Assembly: GCF_000178115.2 (NCBI RefSeq)
Contig: NC_014828.1
Coordinates: forward strand, 1,395,310 to 1,459,309
Reading direction: 5' to 3'
DNA from: Ethanoligenens harbinense YUAN-3
Lineage (GTDB): Bacteria > Bacillota > Clostridia > Oscillospirales > Ethanoligenentaceae
Length of the DNA stretch: 64,000 nt
A program made the translations under genes and the position numbers. Shown here one piece after another: positions 34,062-42,835 of this stretch. Position 1 is the first letter of the stretch, and the number at the start of each line of letters is the position of its first letter. Below the pieces are notes generated by a model. It was not told where the DNA came from, did not search any database, and worked only from the letters and a program-made list of their open reading frames with translations.

Positions 34062-35333
34062 ATGCAGAAAGAGAAAGCCGCCCGCAATGTGCTGCAAGGA
34101 GAAAATCTTCGGCGGTATCCGGCAGACAGTTCCATAAAAAACACGGAGGCGCTGTTTGCAGACGGAGACTGGACCGATCGAGCCGACTGCTGGCGGAACA
34201 TCATCCCCCTGCTTGAGGGACTGAACCGTAACGTTTCGTTTAAAGAAACACTCGATTATATCTTCAATACATTCCGGGCCTATATTCCGTATACGCATAT
34301 CGGAGTGGCGTTGCTGGACGGAAAAGTGATCCGCGGTACCTATGTTGCAACCAGTCCGGAGCATGCCGGTCTGGCACAGAAACTGCGGGGATATGCGACG
34401 GATATCCGCACAACCTCTTTGTACCAGGTCATCCAGAGCGGGCAGGTGCGCGTCATCAACGATCTTGAGGCGTATCTGGAAGGCAAGCCGTTGCGTCCGT
34501 ACAACCGCTTTTTGCTGGAAGCCGGCGTAAGGTCTTCCATTACGTTCCCGCTCATGCAAAACGAAGTTCCGATCGGGCTCGTATTCTTTTCCAGCATACA
34601 AAAAAACGTTTACACCGCTCCGCATGTGCAGTTTCTCCAGATCCTGGCGGGCAGCCTGATGTTTGCGCTGGAACGGGGTATCCTGCTGGAAAATATGGTG
34701 CTTACATCCACGCTTTCGCTGGCCGCTTTAACAGAGGAGCGCGACGTAGAGACCGGAGAGCATCTGCTGCGGATCAAGCGCTATTCTCGCCTGCTGGCGG
34801 AATTGCTGTATCAAAACAAACGGTTCCAAACGATTCTGGACTTCAAGTTCATCGGCGATATTGAGCGCTTCAGCCCGCTGCACGACATCGGAAAAGTAGC
34901 CATCCGGGACGAGATCCTGCTCAAACCGGGAAAACTCACCCCCGAGGAATATCGCATCATGCAGACACATACGGTTTATGGTGCAAAAGTGCTTCGGATG
35001 GCAGACGCAAAACTGAAAAACTGGGGGCGCAGCATGTACCGAATGGGTATCGAGATTGCCGAAAGCCACCATGAAAAATGGGACGGCAGTGGATATCCAT
35101 ATGGCCTGAATGGGGAAAAGATCCCGCTTTCCGCACGCATCGTGGCGGTGTGCGATGTGTTTGACGCGCTCATGTCCCCGCGGGTGTATAAACGGGCGTA
35201 TTCGTTTGACGAAACATTTGAGATCATGCGAAAAGAAAGCGCACAACATTTTGACCCGGTTATTTTCGAACTGTTTGACAAGAATAAAGAAGCTTTCCGT
35301 AACCTATCCAATGAACTGCCCGGCAACGCATGA
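34062..35333 (+). CDS. GAF/HD-GYP domain protein, probable c-di-GMP phosphodiesterase
   Basis: A 423-residue protein. Residues about 55-215 form a GAF-like sensor. About 220-410 is HD-GYP, with the entry motif RDVETGEHLLRIKRYS, the metal motif HDIGKVAIRDEILLKPG, and HHEKWDGSGYPYGLNGEKIP, which carries a full G-Y-P. All metal ligands seem present, so c-di-GMP hydrolysis is likely. No membrane segment is visible. The start is ATG 34062; a TTG 9 nt earlier is possible. Confidence 0.9.
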   Translation: MQKEKAARNVLQGENLRRYPADSSIKNTEALFADGDWTDRADCWRNIIPLLEGLNRNVSFKETLDYIFNTFRAYIPYTHIGVALLDGKVIRGTYVATSPEHAGLAQKLRGYATDIRTTSLYQVIQSGQVRVINDLEAYLEGKPLRPYNRFLLEAGVRSSITFPLMQNEVPIGLVFFSSIQKNVYTAPHVQFLQILAGSLMFALERGILLENMVLTSTLSLAALTEERDVETGEHLLRIKRYSRLLAELLYQNKRFQTILDFKFIGDIERFSPLHDIGKVAIRDEILLKPGKLTPEEYRIMQTHTVYGAKVLRMADAKLKNWGRSMYRMGIEIAESHHEKWDGSGYPYGLNGEKIPLSARIVAVCDVFDALMSPRVYKRAYSFDETFEIMRKESAQHFDPVIFELFDKNKEAFRNLSNELPGNA

Positions 35334-35363
35334 CCGGCGGTTCATACCTCTAGGGGTGTGTGC

Positions 35364-36035
35364 ATGTTTTTTTATCAGGCGATCATTATATTGGGGGTCG
35401 TTCTGCTTCTGGGGCTGCTGGTATTTGTGATCCGGATTAAGAACCGCGGCCTGCTTGCGGCATCGGTGCTTCTGCTCTCCGTTGCGGGGGCGGGCGCGGT
35501 GTTGGGCGTGCAGAACTATTTCGGCTCGCACATTTATGTGCAGAACGTCGATGTGTCGCAGTTGCGGCGGCTGACGTTTTCCTCCAAAGTCAGGCAATCT
35601 CTGGACACGGTTTTTGCCGATTATACCCGGACCGATGCGGACGGACTGCCGACCTACCGGAAAACATACGACGAAAAAGCGGGCGGCGTCGCTTCAACCG
35701 TGACGGTCACGATCAGCGTATATCCGACCAAAGAGGAAGCCGACCGCTATTTCTCCATGAGCCAGAAATTTTACGATAACCGGAACTTCGTGCCCATTGA
35801 TTCCTCCCGTTCTTTGAAGACGGACGGGGTGACGCACCGGTATCTGACGACGTTTATCAAAACGCAATACGGCAATTATACCGATCTGATCTACCTGCCC
35901 TCACGGATGTCCAGCTATTCCTATGTCATCGTGCAGGACGATAATATCATGGTGACCCTGAGCGAACGCGCCCATAAGCCCGTGTGCACCAAAAATGCGG
36001 TGATCAAGGACCTGCTGGGCCGCCTGGGAATGTGA
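35364..36035 (+). CDS. Membrane-anchored hypothetical protein
   Basis: A 223-residue protein with two N-terminal membrane segments (about 4-22 and 28-48) and an extracytoplasmic alpha/beta domain of about 170 residues. I see no known motif. GGGGTG lies about 8 nt before the ATG, and it is 30 bp after the HD-GYP gene, so it may be its operon partner. It converges on the YpeB gene with only 4 bp between stops. Confidence 0.65.
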   Translation: MFFYQAIIILGVVLLLGLLVFVIRIKNRGLLAASVLLLSVAGAGAVLGVQNYFGSHIYVQNVDVSQLRRLTFSSKVRQSLDTVFADYTRTDADGLPTYRKTYDEKAGGVASTVTVTISVYPTKEEADRYFSMSQKFYDNRNFVPIDSSRSLKTDGVTHRYLTTFIKTQYGNYTDLIYLPSRMSSYSYVIVQDDNIMVTLSERAHKPVCTKNAVIKDLLGRLGM

Positions 36036-36039
36036 CGCC

Positions 36040-37392
36040 TTACATGGCGAGCATACCGCCCGGCGTGGGTTTGAGGATGAGAACCTGCTGTTCGGAACCG
36101 GTCTGGGTATTGAAATAGTCGATGACCTGCTGATTGTCTCGGCTGATGGTGCGGAACTCATAGCAATAGGCTTCGTTGGCTCCGCCTGTTGGAATAATGG
36201 CGAGGGCGACTTTCTGCACCGTGAGTGCCGGATTGAGTTTGGCCTGTATCTGTGCGCGGGTGAATTTGACGGCGGGCAGGTTCCTGGTATGGTGGTTCAT
36301 GAGATAGCCGGTGCTGTCAAACGAAACGATGCCGCCGTCGTCCAGTGCTACCCCCACTTTGATCAGATCGGGATAGACGACGACGCCGTTCTGCTGGTAG
36401 GCGAAATTGATGGTGCAAATATTGTTGTTGGTGAGATAATAGGTTTCCGCCACGGAGGTGATCCCCCGTGCTTGCAGGAAAGCCTGCGCTTTCTGCAGAG
36501 CGGCGTTTGTATCCAGCTTGGCCTGCGCGGGTGCACGGTTGGCGAGCATCCGCACGGTGTAACCGCCCGCCTTGCTGATAAAGATGCTGGTGTTGCCGAC
36601 GTTGAAATTCCAGGTGGGGAGGTTGCCGCCGGTCTCACCGGCCTCATGGAGCGCGGAGGCGTTCTGGCTGAGGAACCTGGCGGCGATTGAGCGCGCTTCA
36701 TCCCGGTTTACGGCAGCCTTTCCCTGTGTAAACACCGGGTCTTTTTTGAGCACGTTATCGGAAAACGGCCCGTCATAGATCAGTGACGGCAGGTTGGCAA
36801 ACGTATTTTCGATGTTGAGAAAGCCGCCCTGCAGGGAAGTGGGCGTGGCCTGATTGGGGTTGTTCCGTTTCGTCACGTTTTCCGCTTTGAACAGCGTGAT
36901 GCGCCCGGTCTGCAGATCGCTGTTGAGATCGGAAAGCTGGGTGGACAGTTTATCCGCATAGCCGTGCAGGCTGGCAATGGTGTTGCGCTGTTCGTCGGTG
37001 ATAGCCTGGTCGGTATTCAACTGCTTGGTCAGGCTGTTGGCATAGTCGCCTGACTGGGAAAGAAACTTGTTGGTGTTGCTTAAGTTGACGGTGGAAAGCG
37101 GCATCTGCGCGATATCGGTTTGCGCGGCGCCTGCGTTGGCCCAAATCTCGGCGCTTAGTCCGCTCAGTTGGGCGCTGGTGCTGGCATATTGTGCTTTTTG
37201 CAGAGCGATGTCGATGTTGTCCACATGTTCCGAAAGCTCGGTGAGTGCGCGCTGGTACCCATATTCGATGCTCATCCGGTATTTATACGCCATGACATAA
37301 CCGCTTATGCCCGCGATAACGGCAAGGCAAAAGGCCGATACTGTGTAACTGAGCACACGAATGAGCGTGCGCCTGCGTTTGATTCCAAACAT
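36040..37392 (-). CDS. ypeB: YpeB, spore germination protein
   Basis: A 450-residue protein starting MFGIKRRR with GGGAGG 7 nt upstream. It has one N-terminal membrane anchor (about 12-32), a helical region (about 35-200), and PepSY-like repeats in the C-terminal half (DEARSIAARFL, ALQKAQAFLQARG, FTRAQIQAKLNP). This is the YpeB layout. YpeB stabilises and localises the cortex-lytic enzyme SleB in spores. sleB is not next to it here. It indicates a spore-forming host. Confidence 0.92.
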   Translation of the reverse strand: MFGIKRRRTLIRVLSYTVSAFCLAVIAGISGYVMAYKYRMSIEYGYQRALTELSEHVDNIDIALQKAQYASTSAQLSGLSAEIWANAGAAQTDIAQMPLSTVNLSNTNKFLSQSGDYANSLTKQLNTDQAITDEQRNTIASLHGYADKLSTQLSDLNSDLQTGRITLFKAENVTKRNNPNQATPTSLQGGFLNIENTFANLPSLIYDGPFSDNVLKKDPVFTQGKAAVNRDEARSIAARFLSQNASALHEAGETGGNLPTWNFNVGNTSIFISKAGGYTVRMLANRAPAQAKLDTNAALQKAQAFLQARGITSVAETYYLTNNNICTINFAYQQNGVVVYPDLIKVGVALDDGGIVSFDSTGYLMNHHTRNLPAVKFTRAQIQAKLNPALTVQKVALAIIPTGGANEAYCYEFRTISRDNQQVIDYFNTQTGSEQQVLILKPTPGGMLAM

Positions 37393-37596
37393 GAGATTTC
37401 CTCCCGCTCCAAATTGCGGCCGCTTTATGCGGCCTTTGCCATTTATGGTTTCCAAAGTGTGCGGGAATATGAAAATTCTGCGCCGCTTTGGCGGATTTTT
37501 TTGTGGGAGGACTTCCTTGTTTGGCGGCGTATGGTATAATGATACAGACACAGTAAAAAAGCCGAGGACCGTAGTCAGCAGGGGAGAGCGATCAGG

Positions 37597-37752
37597 ATGC
37601 CCAGAGGAGTAGCCCGCTCGTTTGACGAGCGCATTGCGGACAAGCAGCAGAAAAAGAGCGCATATCAGATGAAGATCGATCGATGTAGGCTTGCTGTTTC
37701 CAAACTGGAAAAAGCGGAACAACGTCTTCGCGCCGGCCGGCGCACGGATTAA
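37597..37752 (+). CDS. Small basic helical protein (51 aa)
   Basis: A short gene with GGGGAG upstream and a typical terminator directly after it. The product, MPRGVARSFDERIADKQQKK followed by a charged helix, resembles small Clostridia proteins that begin with R-S-x-DE-I---K. The function is unknown. A promoter-like TATAAT lies near 37535. It overlaps nothing on either strand, which supports it being real. Confidence 0.65.
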   Translation: MPRGVARSFDERIADKQQKKSAYQMKIDRCRLAVSKLEKAEQRLRAGRRTD

Positions 37753-37769
37753 GAACGTGCATATGAAAA

Positions 37770-37803
37770 AACCGCCTCTGTTTGCAACAGAGGCGGTTTT
37801 TAA
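37770..37803. terminator. Bidirectional intrinsic terminator
   Basis: AACCGCCTCTGTT-tgc-AACAGAGGCGGTT, flanked by A-run and T-run (TTTTTAAAAA), gives a 13-bp stem with T-tracts on both strands. It separates the 51-aa gene from the convergent lysozyme gene. Confidence 0.92.
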
Positions 37804-37814
37804 AAATCGAAATG

Positions 37815-38549
37815 TTACACAGATTGTCCTTCAAACAGACGGAACTCATCCAACCGGCGGTTGACCAACCCTTGTACCTGGTGGCCGTTGCAATAGCTGA
37901 TGCGCTCAAAATCAGCTTTCAGCACATCGGCCGACGCGCCGTTCTTCACATCGCTGGTGAATTGCGGCGCTTTGCTCCAGATATTGGCACCGAGATTGTA
38001 CGAAAAACTCACCAGCGCATCGAATTGGTTCTGTGTCAGTTTTGTGCCGGAAAATTCACGGTTGACCGCGTCCTCATAAGTGGAAAGGTCGCTTTTAAGC
38101 AGCCCCATTGCCTGCGGTTGTGTCAGGTCGGAATAGGTTTCTTCCGGCTGCAGGACATGTCCATATCCGATGGTTAGGTTCTGTGTGTCCACGCCGCGGT
38201 AAGCGGTGGCCGAATAGCCTTCGTGTTCGGCGACGAACTGCAGGCCCGTATCCGAGATGCGCATTTCTCCGCAGGACGATGCGGGGCTGCCTGCGGCAGA
38301 TACCTGCCCGGCATCTGAGACGGCCGCAGCCGGTGCGGATGATGCGGATGCTGCCGGAAGCGAGCTCGTGCCGCCGGAAGCCATGCAGGCATTCAGCAGG
38401 TCGTCAAAACTGACGGAACCGTCCGGATCGTCAAAGCCGGCGGTCCGTTCCTGGAGGGCCGCTCCGTTATCCATCGCTTCAAGCAGTCTGGCCTGCATTT
38501 GAAGCGTATAGAGGTTTACATTGGTCACGATCTCACCGTCCTTTTTCAT
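37815..38549 (-). CDS. GH24 (T4-type) lysozyme with N-terminal extension
   Basis: A 244-residue protein. The C-terminal 145 residues are a GH24 muramidase: catalytic glutamate in FVAEHEGYSATAYRG, TIGYGHVL, VSFSYNLG and GLVNRRLDEFRLF. The N-terminal 95 residues include an Ala/Ser-rich linker (about 58-90). A GTG at 38528 is an alternative start. No signal peptide is present. Without holin or phage genes nearby it may be a sporulation or mother-cell enzyme or a domesticated endolysin. Confidence 0.88.
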   Translation of the reverse strand: MKKDGEIVTNVNLYTLQMQARLLEAMDNGAALQERTAGFDDPDGSVSFDDLLNACMASGGTSSLPAASASSAPAAAVSDAGQVSAAGSPASSCGEMRISDTGLQFVAEHEGYSATAYRGVDTQNLTIGYGHVLQPEETYSDLTQPQAMGLLKSDLSTYEDAVNREFSGTKLTQNQFDALVSFSYNLGANIWSKAPQFTSDVKNGASADVLKADFERISYCNGHQVQGLVNRRLDEFRLFEGQSV

Positions 38550-38588
38550 TCACACACGGTTTATTATATCGGACGGCGCCGTTCGCTG

Positions 38589-39044
38589 TCAACTCTGGCA
38601 GCGGGGCGAAGCGGCTTTTTCGGCGGCGGTCTTCGTTTGGCCGGGCATCCATTTTTCAAAGAAATAGTGCAGGATGTCGCTACGTTTGATGATCCCGATG
38701 AAGCGATCGTCGTCGTCCAGCACAGGGACGAAATTTTGGGCGGTCACCGTCTGCACCAAGTCCTCTATGTCACAACTGATGTGAACCGGCTTGTTCTGCA
38801 CCCGCATGGGGATATCCGTCACGGGAATCCGGCTGGTTTCGCGAATATCCAGCCCCGGCGTGGTTTTCAGTTTACGCAGCAAATCACCCTCGGTCAGTGT
38901 GCCGACATAACCGCCCTCCTCATCCAGAATAGGGATGGCGGTATACCGGTGGTAGTCCATCCGTTCAATGACCTGCCGCATGGTTGCATCTGTGGTTTCA
39001 AAAACCACATCTTTTTTGGGGGTGATGAAAAATGCGATGTTCAT
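38589..39044 (-). CDS. Two-CBS-domain protein
   Basis: A 151-residue stand-alone CBS pair (about 12-60 and 78-130), with YTAIPILDEEGGYVGTLTEGDLL and FVPVLDDDDRFIGIIKRSDIL as the two halves. Such proteins bind adenine nucleotides and regulate partners. The partner is not evident. It lies between the lysozyme gene and a divergent DUF2461 gene. Confidence 0.9.
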   Translation of the reverse strand: MNIAFFITPKKDVVFETTDATMRQVIERMDYHRYTAIPILDEEGGYVGTLTEGDLLRKLKTTPGLDIRETSRIPVTDIPMRVQNKPVHISCDIEDLVQTVTAQNFVPVLDDDDRFIGIIKRSDILHYFFEKWMPGQTKTAAEKAASPRCQS

Positions 39045-39188
39045 GACTGCCCACCTGTTTCTTAGAGCTTATCCATAGATCGGGAAAAGGAAGGTGTTCC
39101 GGCTTTTGACGCAAGTAGCGCCCGGCACCGGTTCGTGTTATAATAGGACACCAATAGATATCGTACAGGCCGTGAGGTGAAACATACG

Positions 39189-39899
39189 ATGGCATTTGAA
39201 GGATTCTGCGCACAAGCGATGGATTTTCTCATCGAAAACCGCCTGCAGAACAGCAAAGAATGGTTTGAAGAGCATCGGGAGCGCTATGAAGCATGGGTAC
39301 TTCGTCCGATGCGGGCGATGGTGGAAGAACTGACGCCCACGATGCTGGATATTGACCCGGAATTCACGGTGGAACCGAAAGTCGGGCGGACGATTTCCCG
39401 TATTTTCCGTGATGTGCGGCGTGTAAAAGACGGCTTTTTGTTTCGGGATGAAATGTGGATCACATTCATGCGCCGCAAGCGGTGCTGGGAAGGGCAGCCT
39501 GGGTTCTATTTCGGTTTTGGGCCGGACGGCCTCGCTTACGGCTATGGATATTATCAGGCGACGCCCGCCGCAATGGAAGCCATGCGCGGCATGATCTTGC
39601 GCAAAGAGCCGCTGTTTGTGCAGGCAATGGACGCATTTTCACGGCAGACATGCTTTTGCATGAACGGGGAGCGCTACAAGCGCAGCCGTTTTCCCGACCA
39701 GCCGCCGGACTTGAGGGATTGGCTTGACCGCAAAACGCTCAGTTTTGACTGTCGCTCAACGGATATGGACACCTTTTGTTCCCCGCGGCTGGTGCCCCTG
39801 CTGGCCGATGGATTCCGACAGCTGGCGCCCCTGCATGCGTTTTTCAGCGCGGTGGAGGAGCGCCGCCCGCACCGGCAGCCGGCCGTGTCGCAGGGATGA
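39189..39899 (+). CDS. DUF2461 family protein
   Basis: A 236-residue protein with the family blocks FLIENRLQNSKEWFEEHRERYE, ISRIFRDVRRVKD and GFYFGFGPDGLAYGYGYY. The function is unknown. The ATG at 39189 has GTGAGG about 10 nt upstream; a GTG at 39177 is less well placed. It is followed 28 bp later by an aldose-epimerase-like gene. Confidence 0.88.
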   Translation: MAFEGFCAQAMDFLIENRLQNSKEWFEEHRERYEAWVLRPMRAMVEELTPTMLDIDPEFTVEPKVGRTISRIFRDVRRVKDGFLFRDEMWITFMRRKRCWEGQPGFYFGFGPDGLAYGYGYYQATPAAMEAMRGMILRKEPLFVQAMDAFSRQTCFCMNGERYKRSRFPDQPPDLRDWLDRKTLSFDCRSTDMDTFCSPRLVPLLADGFRQLAPLHAFFSAVEERRPHRQPAVSQG

Positions 39900-39927
39900 C
39901 CCAATATATGGAGAGGATGATTTCAAT

Positions 39928-40584
39928 ATGGAACTGATTTCGGATGGCGCCATCGCCGTGATCGATACCGAACACGCCGCTGTGACGGCGCTGCGCGATT
40001 TATTTGAGGGCGACTATTTGCGGGAAGGGGGGCTTTCCGTTTGCTTTCCGTTTGAAGACAGGGAAAAGAGCGCCCGTTTCCTGACGGAACAGGCGACCGC
40101 CCGTACGCTGGTGCAACGAAAAGAGAGCCTGCACCTTGCATTCTCCTCCAACGCGGATACCAAAGCCGTGTTTGCCCCGTCGTTCCAACTGCTGATGGTC
40201 TACACGGTGGAAGGCGCGGGGCTGTATGTGGAGTGCACGCTGAACAATATTGGGGCGGATGAACCGCTGCCGTTTTATCTGGGGGTGGATGTACATCTGC
40301 GTCACCCGCTGTTCGACTGGGAGAATGCCAACGACTACGCTTTGCAGGCGGCGCCCGGCACACCGCGGGCCGCGTCCGCGCAGTTGGCCAGCCGCAAGAC
40401 CGGCCGTGGCGTCGAATTCGACTGGGAAGAACTCACGTTCCGGTGCCCGGAAGATCTCGCGCGGGGTGATGGCGCGCATCTGGTGTTCGACGCGCAGGCG
40501 GTACAGCCGGCAGGCTCTTCCGCTTTTGTCCCCATCGCGCCGATGGAGTCGTGGCGCGCCGGGCTGCGTATCGCTTTCCTCTAA
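39928..40584 (+). CDS. Aldose 1-epimerase-like protein (short)
   Basis: A 218-residue protein with galactose-mutarotase-like beta-sandwich features (YVECTLNNIGADEPLPFYLG, VDVHLRHPLFDW). It is shorter than typical epimerases (about 290-340) and begins directly at the middle strands, so the N-terminal third is missing or replaced. The catalytic histidine/glutamate pair is not certain. Enzyme activity should be regarded as unproven. Confidence 0.6.
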   Translation: MELISDGAIAVIDTEHAAVTALRDLFEGDYLREGGLSVCFPFEDREKSARFLTEQATARTLVQRKESLHLAFSSNADTKAVFAPSFQLLMVYTVEGAGLYVECTLNNIGADEPLPFYLGVDVHLRHPLFDWENANDYALQAAPGTPRAASAQLASRKTGRGVEFDWEELTFRCPEDLARGDGAHLVFDAQAVQPAGSSAFVPIAPMESWRAGLRIAFL

Positions 40585-40605
40585 TAACGCGCCCGAGGCG
40601 TTATT
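40583..40605. terminator. Hairpin spanning the stops of convergent genes
   Basis: AATAACGC-gcccgag-GCGTTATT is a perfect 8-bp stem that includes the stop codons of both the epimerase-like gene (ending 40584) and the HD-domain gene (ending 40601). It has no long T-run. Confidence 0.5.
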
Positions 40606-41206
40606 GCCCGAGGATGTGGGTGACATACATATCCGCGATGTTGAGCGCGGCCGCCACGGGATAATCGTGGAAGGCGCTGCTTTGCGCTTTCCCGCCTGCA
40701 TAGGCGCGGGCCGCATCGTCAAAGCCGCCCATATGCCAACGAATGGCAAGCGCTTCCTCATTGGTCAGCGGTATGTATTTCATGGCGAGATAGACGGATT
40801 TTTCTCCATGCCCCATGGGAAGCTGGTCGTTGATGGCGTAGGACTCCTGCTCTTCCCAGCGCCGTTCGCCCGGAATCTTGACATTGCGGACCGTTTTGAT
40901 GAAGAAATTGGCTTTGCATAGATCGTGCAGGAGCCCCATGATGACCAGAGAGTCCTCCTTGACATCCGAAAGCGCTTTGGTGAAGTTTTTCAGATATCTG
41001 TAAACGGCCAGGCTGTGGTTGAGCAGACCGCCTTCAAATGCGCCGTGAAACTGGGTACTGGCGGGCGCGGTGTAAAAATCCGTATCGTTTTCCAACCATG
41101 CCAGCAGGTCTTCCATACCGGGCCGATCGGTGCCGCGCAGCAGGTCGATGAATTCCGCCTTGCGCTGTGTGTGCTGTTCGGGGTCCATTGCCTGAATGGC
41201 TTTCAT
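40601..41206 (-). CDS. HD-domain hydrolase
   Basis: A 201-residue protein with metal ligands in GLLNHSLAVYRYL (first His), LLHDLCKANFF (the HD) and later His/Asp in RWHMGGFDD and NIADMYVTH. This is the H-HD-D arrangement of metal-dependent phosphohydrolases. AAAGGAG lies 8 nt before the ATG. The substrate (nucleotide or nucleic acid) is unknown. It is divergent from mscS. Confidence 0.88.
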   Translation of the reverse strand: MKAIQAMDPEQHTQRKAEFIDLLRGTDRPGMEDLLAWLENDTDFYTAPASTQFHGAFEGGLLNHSLAVYRYLKNFTKALSDVKEDSLVIMGLLHDLCKANFFIKTVRNVKIPGERRWEEQESYAINDQLPMGHGEKSVYLAMKYIPLTNEEALAIRWHMGGFDDAARAYAGGKAQSSAFHDYPVAAALNIADMYVTHILGQ

Positions 41207-41307
41207 GGCGGTTTCTCCTTTATCGATCTGCCCTTATTGTAACGTTTTGCTGTCCAAATTGCAAGTTGCGCCGCGCACATGCGGCACGTGGAAACGGAGG
41301 AAATCGG

Positions 41308-42459
41308 ATGATGATCTGGCAGGATGTGACGACGCTGGCCGGCAATCTGGCGCGGTTGGGCGTGGTGCGCTATCTGGTGCCGCCGATCGTTTTTCTGGCG
41401 GTGCTGGCAGGGGGATGGATCGTAAGCCGGGTGTGGAAAGCACTCGGCCGAAAACTCGACGGCGCCGGCATCGCGTGGGGGAGGACGGTCGTGCCCGCCT
41501 GTCTGCGCCCGCTGCATGTCTTTTTTCTCATCACGGGTCTGTATGCGGCGCTGTCGCTTTTTCCGGGTTTTGCACAGCATGCCGCTTTTGTCACGTTCTT
41601 TACAAAAATATACCGTTCCCTGATGATCGTGCTGGTGGCGTGGGTGTTTTGGAACCTTGAGTCCGCGCCCAACCTGGAGCAGTCGGCGCTGGCCAAACAG
41701 ATGGACATTCAGAGCAACCAGGCGGTGCTGCCCATCCTATCGAAAGCGCTGCGCTTCATCACGGTGGCACTGGCTGTGCTCATCATCGCGCAGGAGTGGA
41801 ATTTCAGTATCAGCGGGCTGCTGGCGGGCCTGGGTCTGGGCGGCCTTGCCCTTTCGCTCGCCGCCAAAGACATGCTCGCCAGCATTTTCGGCGGGCTCAT
41901 CATCCTGCTGGATAAACCGTTCAAGATCGGCGACTGGATCGAGGCGGCATCCATCGAAGGAACGGTGGAAGATATCACGTTTCGGAGTGTAAAGATCAGA
42001 ACCTTTACACAGGCGCTTGTTACGGTTCCCAACGCAAACGTGGTGGATAGCGCCGTTACCAACTGGAGCCGCATGGGGAAGCGACGTGTGGTGCTCAAGC
42101 TGGAGCTGAGCGTGCAGACACCGCCTGCCGTCCTGCGCACGGCAAAGAGTGCGGTGCTCCATTTTGTGAAGGGGCACAAGGGCGTCCATCCCGAAACAGC
42201 AACCGCTTCGTTCGATGATTTGTCCGGTGCAAGATTGCTCTTTACGGTCATTTATTACACCAGAACAACCAAGTGGGAAACGTTTCTGAACATTCGCGAG
42301 GACATTTTGCTGAATACCATGCAACTGCTGGAAAAACACCGCGTGGCCCTTGCGGTGCCGGCGCAGGAGGTGCGGCTGGTATGCGGGCAGGAGCCTTTGG
42401 CTCAAGAGCCGGAAACGGGCGTCGTGAAAAAATCCCTTGACAAACCGGCGCAGCCATGA
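41308..42459 (+). CDS. MscS-type mechanosensitive channel
   Basis: A 383-residue protein with three to four membrane segments. The pore-lining TM3 is GLLAGLGLGGLALSLAAKDMLAS, with typical Gly/Ala packing, followed by the beta domain start FGGLIILLDKPFKIGDWIEAASIEGTVEDI and a C-terminal alpha/beta domain. GGAGG is 8 nt upstream of ATG 41308; an open frame extends upstream but has no ribosome site. It releases solutes on osmotic downshock. Confidence 0.93.
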   Translation: MMIWQDVTTLAGNLARLGVVRYLVPPIVFLAVLAGGWIVSRVWKALGRKLDGAGIAWGRTVVPACLRPLHVFFLITGLYAALSLFPGFAQHAAFVTFFTKIYRSLMIVLVAWVFWNLESAPNLEQSALAKQMDIQSNQAVLPILSKALRFITVALAVLIIAQEWNFSISGLLAGLGLGGLALSLAAKDMLASIFGGLIILLDKPFKIGDWIEAASIEGTVEDITFRSVKIRTFTQALVTVPNANVVDSAVTNWSRMGKRRVVLKLELSVQTPPAVLRTAKSAVLHFVKGHKGVHPETATASFDDLSGARLLFTVIYYTRTTKWETFLNIREDILLNTMQLLEKHRVALAVPAQEVRLVCGQEPLAQEPETGVVKKSLDKPAQP

Positions 42460-42466
42460 TAAGGTA
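42438..42466 (+). promoter_or_regulatory. Promoter of the trp operon
   Basis: TTGACA (42438-42443), 17 bp, TAAGGT (42461-42466). It overlaps the last codons of mscS and places the start near 42473, directly before the T-box leader. Confidence 0.7.
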
Positions 42467-42473
42467 AAAATAG

Positions 42474-42745
42474 TGAAACCGAAGACGGGGAAGTCAAACT
42501 GTGTACGGCATTCCAGAGAGCCGGGGGAGCTGCGAGCCCGGTATGTGACGGCATGGCAAATGGGCCCCGGAGGGCGGTGCGAAAGGCATTTTGCCGAGTA
42601 GCTTCCGACGCAGCGCCAGCGTTATCAAAGGCGGGGAATGTGTTGGCATTCCGTATGAGAGCGTACTGCTTTTGCAGTGCGAATCAAGGTGGCATCGCGA
42701 GCGTACCGCTCGTCCTTGTGAAGAACAGGGACGGGCGTTTTTGTT
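42474..42745 (+). ncRNA. T-box leader (tRNA-sensing riboswitch) of the trp operon
   Basis: The T-box sequence AAGGTGGCATCGCG (42686-42699) matches the conserved AGGGTGGNACCGCG. It sits in an antiterminator (CAAGG ... CCTTG) that overlaps a terminator: GCTCGTCC (42708-42715) pairs with GGACGGGC (42729-42736), followed by GTTTTTG. A stem I with the AGAGA and GCTG-GA features lies near 42520-42545. The candidate specifier TGG (42554-42556) would read tryptophan, but I could not fold stem I with certainty. Uncharged tRNA-Trp should allow readthrough into trpE. Confidence 0.85.
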
Positions 42746-42835
42746 TGTCCAAAAACGGTTTGAATGGGCCTTATCCGTGCGGCGGGAGCCAACACTCTCC
42801 CACCGGAAGAAAGGCGAGAGGAGTGAATACAAAAC

